Source: Spirosoma taeanense (GTDB taxonomy: Bacteria > Bacteroidota > Bacteroidia > Cytophagales > Spirosomataceae). From it: DNA of 64,000 nucleotides. A program made the position numbers and the translations under genes. Positions 25,058 through 33,995 of the stretch are shown here, in pieces (the first letter of the stretch is position 1; each line of letters starts with the position of its first letter). A model generated the notes under the pieces. That model saw only the letters and a list, made by a program, of their open reading frames with translations. It was not told the DNA's origin and did no database searches. The stretch spans positions 558,001 to 622,000 of the forward strand of contig NZ_CP053435.1 in the NCBI RefSeq assembly GCF_013127955.1, given 5' to 3'.

Positions 25058-25846
25058 ATGAACCTTAATTTAATCGGAAAAACGGCTCTTGTCTGCGGTA
25101 GTACGCAGGGAATTGGCCGGGCTACGGCCGTGGAACTGGCTCTGTTGGGCGCAAGTGTCGTTCTAATGGCCCGTAATAAAGAAGCGCTTAAAACGACGCT
25201 CAGAGCGCTGGATACGAGCAAAAACCAGACACACCGCTATCTCGTAGCCGATTTTAGCCAGCCGGGAGCGGTGGAAGCGGCCATTGCGCAGCATTTGGTG
25301 CAGTTTCCCGATCTGCATATACTTATTAACAATACGGGTGGACCGGCCGGCGGCCCTCTACTCGATGCGCCAGCAGACGCCTTCGTGCAGACGTTCCACA
25401 ATCACCTGCTGAACAACCAGGCGCTAGTACAGGCGGTCGTACCCGCCATGCAGCGGGCGGGATATGGACGTATCGTTAACATCATCAGTACATCCGTAAA
25501 ACAACCAATTGTGGGCCTGGGCGTGTCAAATACGATCCGGGGCGCTGTTGCCCAGTGGGCCAAGACGTTATCGCTGGAAATCGCCCGCTTCGGTATTACA
25601 GTCAACAATGTATTACCGGGCTATACCCAGACCGCCCGACTGGACGCTGTGCTGACTATGCGGGCTAAAGCAAGCGGGATAACCGAAGACGAGATGGCCG
25701 CCCAGATGGAACGTGAGATTCCGACCGGACGGTTCGTCCGACCGGAAGAGGTTGCTGCCGCGGCTGCGTTCCTATGCACACCCGCAGCCGCTTCTATCAA
25801 CGGCATCAACGTACCGGTAGATGGCGGAAAGACGGGTAGCCTTTAA
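25058..25846 (+). CDS. Atypical short-chain dehydrogenase/reductase
   Basis: 262 residues. The Rossmann motif GSTQGIG is at 14-20, with the NNTGGPAGG segment (about 93-101) in place of NNAG. The serine of the active site is present (IVNIISTSVKQP), but the Y-x3-K pair appears as S-x3-R (VSNTIRGAV). Proteins with NTGGP and this change form an SDR branch near BKR-like FabG homologues, in which the standard catalytic tetrad is incomplete. C-terminal DGGKTGSL is normal. Substrate unknown; it may need a different proton donor or be non-catalytic. Confidence 0.85.
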   Translation: MNLNLIGKTALVCGSTQGIGRATAVELALLGASVVLMARNKEALKTTLRALDTSKNQTHRYLVADFSQPGAVEAAIAQHLVQFPDLHILINNTGGPAGGPLLDAPADAFVQTFHNHLLNNQALVQAVVPAMQRAGYGRIVNIISTSVKQPIVGLGVSNTIRGAVAQWAKTLSLEIARFGITVNNVLPGYTQTARLDAVLTMRAKASGITEDEMAAQMEREIPTGRFVRPEEVAAAAAFLCTPAAASINGINVPVDGGKTGSL

Positions 25847-25914
25847 GACCATAACAGAGCACTATCCTGTAGACACGGCAGAACCTGGCTGCCCTTCTTA
25901 CCTGGAAAAGCCCG

Positions 25915-26574
25915 TTAAACCAAACTGTTTTTAAAGGCGTATGCGACCATGCCGGCTGTGTTTTTGGTGCCGGTCTTTTCGAGGATTCGCAGCCGATGTC
26001 CTTCAACTGTGCGGGGGCTCAGGAAAATTTTCTCACTGATTTCGTTGGTAGATAAACCTTCACATATCAACATCAAAACTTCTTTTTCGCGCTCCGAGAG
26101 CAGGATTTTGCTGTTGTAGAACGCGTTGATCGGTTTGGTTACCGTGGTCTTGTTGGTCATCTTTCTGAGCATGGCCTTCGAGACGAACTCATTGAGGTAA
26201 ACGCCCTCATCCATTACTTTCCGCACGGCTTTTTCAACCTCCCCCGCTTCGGCATCTTTCAGCAGGTACCCGCTAACGCCTTTCTCCAGCAGGTGCAGGA
26301 CCATCCGGTCTTCATCGTGCATCGTCAGAACGACAATCTTAACGAGCGGATAGTTTTCTCGTAGGTAGTCGGCTGTGGCGGTGCCATCCATAACGGGCAT
26401 CTGCAGATCAAGCAGCACTACGTCGGGCATTTTGCGCGGGATCCGATCAATCAGTTCCTGCCCGTTTCCAGCTTCCAGAATTAATTCAAAATCATGAATC
26501 TGACCCAGAATGGTGGCCATGCCAACCCGGAACAGGGTATGGTCGTCGCAAAGTGCCAATTTAATTTTACGCAT
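25915..26574 (-). CDS. NarL/FixJ-family response regulator
   Basis: 219 residues. Receiver domain (1-120): acidic pair D10-D11, phospho-acceptor Asp56 in VVLLDLQMPVMDGT, Thr in VVLTMHDED, Lys in GYLLKDAEAG. C-terminal LuxR-type helix-turn-helix (about 150-215): SEREKEVLMLICEGLSTNEI and SPRTVEGHRLRILEKTGTKN. It lies 120 bases after the NarX/DegS-like kinase on the same strand, its probable partner. Confidence 0.94.
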   Translation of the reverse strand: MRKIKLALCDDHTLFRVGMATILGQIHDFELILEAGNGQELIDRIPRKMPDVVLLDLQMPVMDGTATADYLRENYPLVKIVVLTMHDEDRMVLHLLEKGVSGYLLKDAEAGEVEKAVRKVMDEGVYLNEFVSKAMLRKMTNKTTVTKPINAFYNSKILLSEREKEVLMLICEGLSTNEISEKIFLSPRTVEGHRLRILEKTGTKNTAGMVAYAFKNSLV

Positions 26575-26694
26575 GAGAGTGGGAAGGTAAAGGTTTAGTT
26601 GACTAGCCGGTTAGTCGGTCTATTGGCAAACGAAGTAAACAGTTTAACCAATAAATTTCTGACAAACAAACGAACGAACAGAGCGACACGCAAA

Positions 26695-27507
26695 TCAGCT
26701 CTGTAAACTAGCGAGTTCCAGCTCGGGCAGGCGTACCTGCACGTGAATCTGCGACCCGCGGCCGGGTGCAACATCGAACGTTACGTAGCCTTCTACGACG
26801 CTCAGGCGGCTTTCAATATTACGTAAGCCCAAGCCACCCTGTTTATTTTCCATAACGGCGTCAAAATCAAAGCCAATGCCGTTGTCCAGCACGGACAACC
26901 GTACTTCTTGATCAAAACAATGCAGTTGAACGGTGATGAGTTTGGCCCGGGCGTGCCGAATCGCATTGTTAACCAATTCCTGCGTAATTCGATATAACAT
27001 GAGGTTAAGTGCAGGCGGCAGGCTGGCTACCGTTTCAGTGCAGTCTAGCTGTACCTGCAACTCGCCGTCGGTTGCGCGATCGGCCAGTTCTTCAAGAGCG
27101 GGAAGCAATCCAAATCGTTCGAGCGTGGTCGGAACCAGGTCGCGGCTGATGCGCCGGACATTCGTCATTGTTTCGTCAATCATGGAGCGGGTTTTCTGAA
27201 TCTGAAGGCTTGTACGAACGGTGGCGTCGCCGTTCATTTGCCGCTCCAGCTGATTGAGACTCATCTTGGTAACCGACAGCATCGTACCGATGCCGTCGTG
27301 CAGGTCTTCGGCCAGCCGCCTGCGTTCTTCTTCCTGCCCCCGAAACGTAGCGGCCATAAGCTCACGCCGGTGCTGCTCCTGCAACTCTTTGAGCGCAAGT
27401 TGTTGCTTTGCCTGCTTTTGTTGATAGTAGGCGACAAAAATGATGATGAACACCGCCATCATTAACAGCACGGCCGTTCCGACCGCAATTACAAAACCGG
27501 AGTCCAT
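26695..27507 (-). CDS. NarX/DegS-type sensor histidine kinase with one membrane helix
   Basis: 270 residues. One N-terminal membrane helix (about 6-28) has almost no extracytoplasmic part. A coiled-coil linker then leads to HisKA_3 with EERRRLAEDLHDGIGTMLS, phospho-acceptor His70. HATPase_c has ITQELVNNAIRHARAK, VLDNGIGFD and GGLGLRNIESRL. With no sensor domain of its own it probably takes its signal from a partner; the 7TM protein directly upstream on the same strand is the obvious candidate. Downstream is the NarL-type regulator. Confidence 0.94.
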   Translation of the reverse strand: MDSGFVIAVGTAVLLMMAVFIIIFVAYYQQKQAKQQLALKELQEQHRRELMAATFRGQEEERRRLAEDLHDGIGTMLSVTKMSLNQLERQMNGDATVRTSLQIQKTRSMIDETMTNVRRISRDLVPTTLERFGLLPALEELADRATDGELQVQLDCTETVASLPPALNLMLYRITQELVNNAIRHARAKLITVQLHCFDQEVRLSVLDNGIGFDFDAVMENKQGGLGLRNIESRLSVVEGYVTFDVAPGRGSQIHVQVRLPELELASLQS

Positions 27508-27615
27508 CGGCGTTGCGTTTACTTACGGCTCAATCCGATTAAAACAAAATTGAGCAAACTCATTTTGAATGTCAATTTCCGGGGCCTAGGATTGAGCGAA
27601 TGGCAAAATTCACAC

Positions 27616-28293
27616 CTATATCAGGTTCTTGTATTCATACTTACTGAACGAAAGGCCAACGGTTGCCAACAGTGAGAAAAGTATAAATAAAACCTGGCTT
27701 GCATTCCAATACCGGTCAAATTCCGCTGCGGGTACTTTATTTATGTCTTTGTACCAGTACTCGCTGAAAAGCACAATAAAGAATGTACCAGCGGCATAAA
27801 TAAGTAAGCCCGCACTAAACCAGAACAAGGTGTGGATAGCAACATTTTTTATGCGCATATCCTGCAGAATTTTGTTAAAATAAGACAGGACCAGGCATAT
27901 CGCAAAGACTCTGAAGATGATAAGGTCAATAGCGGATATTTCGTAACTTTTAAAAAAGATCAGGCCTATTGCCGAACAAATAAGTGTATAGAACAAAATT
28001 AAACGTTTGACCAGATGGCTTTCGAAACTATAGTAATAAATGCAGCCGACCAGAATAGTTTGAATAATAGCCTCGGAATTTTGTATGAATAAATTATTCT
28101 GTTTTAACAGAGAAAGCCACAGGGCGGTGGTATCCTGAATAAAATATAAAGCAAAAAATAAACCAATGAATTTTGACGTAGTGGGCAATAGCCGGTAGTT
28201 TACTATACTAATTAAAATAGGAAAGCCACCACTCAGTTGAGTAATAAAATCCAGAGGATATTTCTCGGCCTGTAGTAGTAGCTTTTCTATCAC
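27616..28293 (-). CDS. Seven-helix membrane protein, possible sensor partner
   Basis: 225 residues, mostly hydrophobic, with about seven membrane helices (for example FIGLFFALYFIQDTTALWLS, LVKRLILFYTLICSAIGLIF, NVAIHTLFWFSAGLLIYAAG). No soluble domain or enzyme motif is visible. It is clearly more AT-rich than its neighbours. Its place just upstream of a kinase lacking a sensor domain, and its size, resemble 7TM proteins that accompany such kinases in Cytophagales. Function inferred only from context. Confidence 0.7.
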   Translation of the reverse strand: MIEKLLLQAEKYPLDFITQLSGGFPILISIVNYRLLPTTSKFIGLFFALYFIQDTTALWLSLLKQNNLFIQNSEAIIQTILVGCIYYYSFESHLVKRLILFYTLICSAIGLIFFKSYEISAIDLIIFRVFAICLVLSYFNKILQDMRIKNVAIHTLFWFSAGLLIYAAGTFFIVLFSEYWYKDINKVPAAEFDRYWNASQVLFILFSLLATVGLSFSKYEYKNLI

Positions 28294-28316
28294 TGCGTTA
28301 ATAGGATCTAGTCTTT

Positions 28317-28724
28317 TTAACGGCCGCAGTGTTGCGGGCAGGTGTGTCCATCGCCCAGGGCCTGACTCATCCCGTCGCTGCCCGCCATATCTTTCAATCC
28401 GCTGCTGCCCATACGTAGGAAGATATCCCGGCCGTCGGCGTCGACGCCGGTTAACAGCACACGGGGTTTGAGCTGGCCTTTGCCTTCTTCTGTGGGCCGG
28501 CCTTCGGCGTCTTCCCAGCGTTTGGCGTGGTGAACACGTAAGCCTACGCAGCCCGGCTGGCTCAATAAATACTGAATCTGGTTAAGGCCGAAGTACTCCG
28601 AGCGAACGTAATCCTCGTCGGTCAGGCCAGCGGCTAATTTACGGTCGCGGTACGCACCCGTCATTAATTTTGTTTCTTTCGGGTCCAGAAAACGGCCAAC
28701 GTTTTCGTTGAAAATAGAATCCAT
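28317..28724 (-). CDS. Conserved small protein of unknown function
   Basis: 135 residues from ATG at 28724 (MDSIFNENVGRFLDPKETK); the open frame starts at 28787. It is hydrophilic with no membrane segment. It has FLDPKETKLMTGAYRDR, a stretch LSQPGCVGLRVHHAKRW and RVLLTGVDADGRDIF, and ends GDGHTCPQHCGR with a C-x3-C pair and His residues that could bind metal. I do not recognise the family. It sits 24 bases before the 7TM protein on the same strand, so the pair may be cotranscribed. Confidence 0.6.
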   Translation of the reverse strand: MDSIFNENVGRFLDPKETKLMTGAYRDRKLAAGLTDEDYVRSEYFGLNQIQYLLSQPGCVGLRVHHAKRWEDAEGRPTEEGKGQLKPRVLLTGVDADGRDIFLRMGSSGLKDMAGSDGMSQALGDGHTCPQHCGR

Positions 28725-28932
28725 ACAGGTTTTGGGTAAAAGAATAGAAAGTGCCCGAAAGCTATCAATAAACGCCGGACTTGTCAATTCAGGACGGGGA
28801 CAGTCTATATTTAACGGTAAATAATCGGCGCAATCAGGTAGTTCTACGTAATGGATTACGGGCTTATGCCTGATTTAGGAAGAACGGCCAAAAAGCGGGT
28901 TTTTGCGCTCGGAGAGAAAACCTTCGGATGCC

Positions 28933-29054
28933 TACCTTTGTATCGTAGCGGCCCGGTAATTAGTAGCCGGTAGAGAATCATCGCAAAAGACTTTTCTCAT
29001 CTCATAGGTTAGGTTAATAAAAACGCCGGGGCAATTGCTCCGGCGCTTTTTTTT
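28933..29054 (+). ncRNA. Candidate small RNA with own promoter element and terminator
   Basis: A -7-like element TACCTTTG (28933-28940) is followed about 85 bases later by a strong intrinsic terminator (stem 29024-29045, then eight T). The region between has no ORF but contains complementary stretches (GCCCGG and CCGG near 28950-28970). No good -33 TTG is found at the usual distance (nearest is 27 bases upstream of the -7 box). I do not recognise an RNA family. The same hairpin also ends the rfbA transcript, so the small-RNA call is tentative. Confidence 0.3.
29018..29054. terminator. Bidirectional terminator after rfbA
   Basis: 9-bp stem with one G-T pair (29024-29032 with 29037-29045). Reading + it is followed by eight T (29047-29054), reading minus by TTTTTA. 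On the minus strand it lies 47 bases past the rfbA stop. Confidence 0.85.
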
Positions 29055-29091
29055 GCAGTAATACAGTAAAATCACCCGTCTGACCGGCAAG

Positions 29092-29952
<861 letters not shown>

Positions 29953-29960
29953 CTTGTATA

Positions 29961-30036
29961 AAGAGTGAAAGAGTGAAAGAGCGATTGAGTGACTTCAGCG
30001 TCGGCCGCCTTGCACTCGTTCACTCGTTGACTCTTT
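29961..30036. repeat. Dispersed intergenic repeat, copy 1
   Basis: Shares GAGTGAAAGAGCGAT (29971-29985) and CACTCGTTCAC (30013-30023) with a second locus at 38306-38367, spaced 27 and 25 bases apart. Here the two arms (29961-29984 and 30013-30036) also form an imperfect 24-base hairpin with four mismatches. It lies between rfbB and rfbA. Confidence 0.7.
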
Positions 30037-31090
30037 AACGATTTGCGTACATGCCTTCGTAATATTTCTGGTAGGCGCCGGAGGTGACGTTGTCTAACCA
30101 TTCCTGGTTGGCCAGGAACCAGTCAACGGTTTTTTCAAGGCCCTGCTCAAACTGCAGCGATGGTTGCCAGCCCAGTTCGTTCATGATCTTGTGGGCATCA
30201 ATCGCGTAACGCAGATCGTGCCCGGCGCGGTCGGTTACGTAGGTAATCAACTGCGTAGAAGTGCCCTCCGGCCGGCCGAGCTTACGGTCCATGATTGAAC
30301 ACAGCAGGTTAACCAAGTCGATGTTTTTCCATTCGTTGAAGCCGCCGATGTTGTAGGTATCACCCAGCTTTCCTTTGTGGAATACCGTATCAATAGCCCG
30401 GGCGTGATCGACGACGTATAGCCAGTCGCGGACGTTCTCGCCCTTGCCATAGACAGGCAGAGGTTTGCTGGTCTGAATGTTATGAATCATCAGCGGAATC
30501 AGCTTCTCGGGGAAGTGATTCGGGCCGTAATTGTTTGAGCAGTTCGACAGGACGACCGGGAGCTTGTAGGTATTGCCGTAGGCCCGCACGAAATGGTCCG
30601 ACGCGGCTTTCGAAGCCGAGTAGGGCGACTGTGGGTCGTAGGGAGTTTCTTCGGTGAAGAAGTCCTCGGGATTGTGCAATGACCCATAAACCTCGTCGGT
30701 CGATACGTGGTAAAAGCGTTTGCCCTCAAAATTGCCCGCCCAGGCGGTTTTGGCTGCGTTCAGTAGGTTTACCGTTCCAACCACGTTGGTCATAACGAAC
30801 GACATGGGGTCCGTAATGGAGCGGTCAACGTGCGACTCGGCCGCGAGGTGAATGACGCCGTCGAAAGGAATTTCGGCGAACATATCGTTCAGAAAACCGG
30901 CGTCCGTAATGTCGCCTTTAATGAACGTATAGTTCGGTTCGTTCTCGATGTCCGTCAGGTTGGCCAGGTTGCCGGCATACGTCAGTTTATCGAGGTTATA
31001 AATCTGATACTCGGGGTATTTGGTAACGAACAGCCGGACAACGTGCGATCCGATAAAGCCAGCTCCGCCGGTAATTAAGATTGTTTTCAT
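30035..31090 (-). CDS. rfbB: dTDP-glucose 4,6-dehydratase
   Basis: 351 residues from the ATG at 31090 (MKTILITGGAGFIGSH), preferred over the longer frame to 31162. NAD-binding TGGAGFIGSHV, the STDEVYGSL motif with catalytic Asp-Glu, and Y-x3-K in PYSASKAASDH are all present, as is the NNYGPNHFPEKLIPLMI block. It converts dTDP-glucose to dTDP-4-keto-6-deoxyglucose. It follows galE by about 72 bases, so galE-rfbB-rfbA probably form one surface-polysaccharide sugar operon. Confidence 0.97.
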   Translation of the reverse strand: MKTILITGGAGFIGSHVVRLFVTKYPEYQIYNLDKLTYAGNLANLTDIENEPNYTFIKGDITDAGFLNDMFAEIPFDGVIHLAAESHVDRSITDPMSFVMTNVVGTVNLLNAAKTAWAGNFEGKRFYHVSTDEVYGSLHNPEDFFTEETPYDPQSPYSASKAASDHFVRAYGNTYKLPVVLSNCSNNYGPNHFPEKLIPLMIHNIQTSKPLPVYGKGENVRDWLYVVDHARAIDTVFHKGKLGDTYNIGGFNEWKNIDLVNLLCSIMDRKLGRPEGTSTQLITYVTDRAGHDLRYAIDAHKIMNELGWQPSLQFEQGLEKTVDWFLANQEWLDNVTSGAYQKYYEGMYANR

Positions 31091-31162
31091 GGTAGTTTGT
31101 TTGGTAGTCAATAGACTGTATAGCTGTTCAGGTGGCAGGTAAGGTCCCGGGCCTGGAACCAA

Positions 31163-32203
31163 CTAAACAGCCGAACCTAACTTCTGCTGCCACCGCCATG
31201 CGTCGCGCAGCGATTCGCCCAACGTACGGCGGGTTGTCCAGTCCAGTACGTGATTGGCCTTCGTAACATCGGCATAGACCTGTTCGACATCACCCGGTCG
31301 GCGGGCCCCAATCTGGTAATTGAGTTTAACCCCTGTTTCCTGTTCAAACGTTTTAATGATGTTCAGAACCGTTTCGCCCCGGCCCGTTCCGATGTTAATG
31401 ACGTCGTAGAACGAGTCCGCAGGATTCTCACCAAGTTTTCTGAGCGCCTGAACATGGGCTTCGGCCAGGTCCATGACGTGAATATAATCGCGGACGCAGG
31501 TGCCATCGGGCGTATTGTAGTCGTTGCCGTACACCGTCAGACTGTGGCGGATGCCGGCGGCCGTCTGCGTAATGAAAGGAACCAGGTTAGCCGGAACGCC
31601 CAGCGGCAGTTCGCCAATCTCCGCCGACGGGTGCGCACCAATGGGGTTGAAATAACGGAGTGCCAGCGCCCTGATGGGCGATTTCGACAGTACAGTGTCC
31701 CGGATAATATCTTCGCTGATCGCCTTGGTGTTGCCATAGGGCGACTGCGCCGGAAGCCGCGGTGTTTCTTCGGTTACGGGCAGCTGTTCGGGCTGGCCGT
31801 AAACTGTGCAGGACGACGAAAAAACAAGGCTCGGGACCTTGTATTTCGGCATCAGTTCCAGCAGCAACATCAGCGAGTCGAGGTTGTTGCGGTAATACAT
31901 CAGTGGCTTCTGCACCGATTCGCCAACGGCCTTGTAAGCCGCGAAGTGAATAACGCCGGAAAAGGCTTCCTTCCGGAAGATATTTTCCATGGCCGTCTCG
32001 TCGTTGCAGTTGGCTGCGTAACATGTTACGTCGCGGCCCAAAATAACCCGCAGACCATCGAGTGCCGAACGCTCTGAATTGGAAAAATTATCAACGATAA
32101 CCGGCTCGAAACCAGCTTCGACCAGCGAAACAACCGTGTGGGAGCCGATGAATCCTGCTCCGCCGGTGACCAGAATCTTGGGAGAATTGCCTGTAGGTGT
32201 CAA
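31163..32203 (-). CDS. galE: UDP-glucose 4-epimerase
   Basis: 346 residues. NAD motif TGGAGFIGSHTVVSL near the N-terminus, SSSCTVYGQP with the catalytic Ser/Thr, Y-x3-K in SPYGNTKAISE, and the RYFNPIGAHPSAEIGE block; C-terminal RRPGDVEQVYADVTKA is typical of GalE. It interconverts UDP-glucose and UDP-galactose for cell-surface glycans. It is first gene of the galE-rfbB-rfbA run. A TACTTTTG element on the minus strand at 32260-32267 could be its -7 box. Confidence 0.95.
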   Translation of the reverse strand: MTPTGNSPKILVTGGAGFIGSHTVVSLVEAGFEPVIVDNFSNSERSALDGLRVILGRDVTCYAANCNDETAMENIFRKEAFSGVIHFAAYKAVGESVQKPLMYYRNNLDSLMLLLELMPKYKVPSLVFSSSCTVYGQPEQLPVTEETPRLPAQSPYGNTKAISEDIIRDTVLSKSPIRALALRYFNPIGAHPSAEIGELPLGVPANLVPFITQTAAGIRHSLTVYGNDYNTPDGTCVRDYIHVMDLAEAHVQALRKLGENPADSFYDVINIGTGRGETVLNIIKTFEQETGVKLNYQIGARRPGDVEQVYADVTKANHVLDWTTRRTLGESLRDAWRWQQKLGSAV

Positions 32204-32333
32204 ACCGTTTTATATAAAATTTTTGTTGTTACTTTAGCATAGCGGCCAGTGAAACCAGACAAAAGTAGTATATTCAGGAGGTTTGCGAAAGCAGTATTTA
32301 TTCTGGGGCAATCCCTCAACGCAGTAAAAGGAT

Positions 32334-33209
32334 ATGAATGACAACGAATTAAAAGCCCTGATCTCACTGCTGGACGACGAAGACCAGGAGGTAGTCGAGC
32401 ACGTTGAACAGCGAATCCGACAGATGGGCGGGCAAATGATACCGCTTTTGGAGACCGAATGGGAGGGGAGTTTTAACCCCGCTCTGCAGAAACGGATCGA
32501 GGAAATTATTCATGATTTGCAGTATGAATCGGTCCTGGACCGGATGCGCGACTGGAAAAACGGCGGGGCAATGGACCTGCTCGAAGGCCTGTGGATCGTG
32601 GCGACGTATCAATACCCGGACCTGTCGCTGCAGAAACTGAAGCAGGACGTTGAACAGCTTTATTATGACGTATGGCTCGATATCAAGCCCGATATGCACC
32701 CGACGGATCAGGTTCGGGCGATGAACAATGCGTTTTTTACCAAACTGAAGTTTGCGCCGAACACCAAGCATTTTCATTCGCCAGCCAACTCCATGATTAA
32801 TCAGGTACTTGACACGCGTCGGGGAAACCCCATTACGTTGTGTGTGCTGTATATGCTGATTGCCAATCGGCTGAATCTGCCCGTTTATGGAGTCAACCTG
32901 CCGAATCTGTTCGTGCTGACGTATAAAAACAATAACGGGGTGCAGTTCTATATTAATGTCTTTAACCGGGGACTGGTGTTCTCCAAAAAAGACATTGACC
33001 AGTATATCGATCAGCTGAATCTGAAACAGCTTGATACGTTCTATCAGCCCTGCACCAACGCCGACATTGTCCGGCGTGTGCTGCGGAACCTAACGCTGGC
33101 CTTTGAGAAAAATGGCGACACTGACCGGGTTCGGGAAGTTGAGCGAATCCTGGATGCGGTTAAAGACGACGGCGACGGTCTGCCGCTGTCAGATTACACC
33201 CAGCGGTAA
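32334..33209 (+). CDS. SirB1 / transglutaminase-like family protein
   Basis: 291 residues, start ATG preceded by AAAAGG. N-terminal helical part (1-100) followed by the SirB1-type transglutaminase-like core: HFHSPANSMINQVLDTRRGN, PITLCVLYMLIANRLNLPVY and GVNLPNLFVL, then FINVFN-like YINVFNRGLVFSKKDI. The conserved Cys (PITLC) is present. C-terminal helices could be TPR-like. In proteobacteria relatives sit near prfA/hemK; here it is alone. Function unknown. Confidence 0.85.
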   Translation: MNDNELKALISLLDDEDQEVVEHVEQRIRQMGGQMIPLLETEWEGSFNPALQKRIEEIIHDLQYESVLDRMRDWKNGGAMDLLEGLWIVATYQYPDLSLQKLKQDVEQLYYDVWLDIKPDMHPTDQVRAMNNAFFTKLKFAPNTKHFHSPANSMINQVLDTRRGNPITLCVLYMLIANRLNLPVYGVNLPNLFVLTYKNNNGVQFYINVFNRGLVFSKKDIDQYIDQLNLKQLDTFYQPCTNADIVRRVLRNLTLAFEKNGDTDRVREVERILDAVKDDGDGLPLSDYTQR

Positions 33210-33218
33210 AAAGACGCG

Positions 33219-33268
33219 GGGACGTAACACTGTAAATGTATTCTACAGGGTTACGTCCCTATCTTTTT
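33219..33268. terminator. Hairpin terminator between convergent genes
   Basis: Long stem GGGACGTAAC / GTTACGTCCC (33219-33228, 33250-33259) with an inner CTGTA / TACAG extension; followed by CTTTTT on the + strand. It lies between the SirB1-like and phosphopantetheinyl transferase genes. Confidence 0.8.
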
Positions 33269-33916
33269 CTAAAAAGCCACCGCCAGCAGGCCCGGCCCGA
33301 CTCGAAAACACTGCACGCTTAGCTGCTCTTCGTGGTCGGGCAAGCGAACGTGTCCAATAAGCTGTTCGGCTCCATCCTTGAAGGGTTCTACATGCAGATG
33401 TTCGCGGAAACTCAGCTGCCGTTTTCCATACAGTTTATAGAGCGATTCTTTAGCACACCAGTAAACAGCGAGCCGGTTTGGGTCGCCGGCCGCATGCGTA
33501 ATCTCATCTTCCGATAAAACGCGCGGCACTACGCGCCGAAACTGGTCGCGGATGGGTTCGATGTCGATGCCGACCGGCCGAACCCGATGCAGCACCGCGG
33601 CCGCCCAGCCAATCGTATGGGAAAGGGATACGTGCCAGGGCGAATCAATCAGATGCGGCTTTCCAAACTCATCTTTCTCCAATCCCAGATACGTCATGCC
33701 CTGCGCTTCGGCCAGCTGCTGAACAGCCACTCGGCAGGCCAGCCATTCTACCCGCTGAGCTGGATGGCTGATACTCCCCAGCTCGTCCAGCTCCGGAGTC
33801 GTTAAGAGTAAGCCTGACCGGAGCATTGACTCGTCTTCGGTGATTGGCCGGAGCGTTACGGTGCAGTCGTTGTTAATTTGTAGATTCAAGGTGGCAGTGT
33901 AAAAGCAAACAGTCAA
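33269..33916 (-). CDS. 4'-phosphopantetheinyl transferase
   Basis: 215 residues. Both family signatures are present: VGIDIEPIRDQF (Mg-binding Asp/Glu) and WCAKESLYKLYGKRQLSF; HVSLSHTIGWAAA gives the substrate-binding block. It moves the phosphopantetheine arm of CoA onto acyl or peptidyl carrier proteins. The Sfp-like length suggests use on fatty-acid or secondary-metabolite carriers; no synthase is nearby. N-terminal start is less certain; family similarity starts about residue 30. Confidence 0.9.
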   Translation of the reverse strand: MTVCFYTATLNLQINNDCTVTLRPITEDESMLRSGLLLTTPELDELGSISHPAQRVEWLACRVAVQQLAEAQGMTYLGLEKDEFGKPHLIDSPWHVSLSHTIGWAAAVLHRVRPVGIDIEPIRDQFRRVVPRVLSEDEITHAAGDPNRLAVYWCAKESLYKLYGKRQLSFREHLHVEPFKDGAEQLIGHVRLPDHEEQLSVQCFRVGPGLLAVAF

Positions 33917-33995
33917 AAGTCGGAAGTCGTTTGGGAAAAAGAAAGGTTAGGTGTTTGCCTTGCACGGCTTATTTTTTCTTAGCGACCTTTGCGCT

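Larger units (their letters stand above)
28725..29091. other. Gene-free stretch upstream of the rfb cluster end
   Basis: 367 bases with no protein-coding signal on either strand. It carries a + strand TACCTTTG promoter-like site at 28933-28940, a possible short transcript, and the hairpin at 29019-29054. The promoter of the minus-strand gene at 28317 should also be here. Confidence 0.6.

Noticed and set aside
31250-32077. 275-codon ORF antisense to galE
   Set aside because: Entirely within galE; Arg-rich composition with no recognisable domain, typical of a shadow frame.
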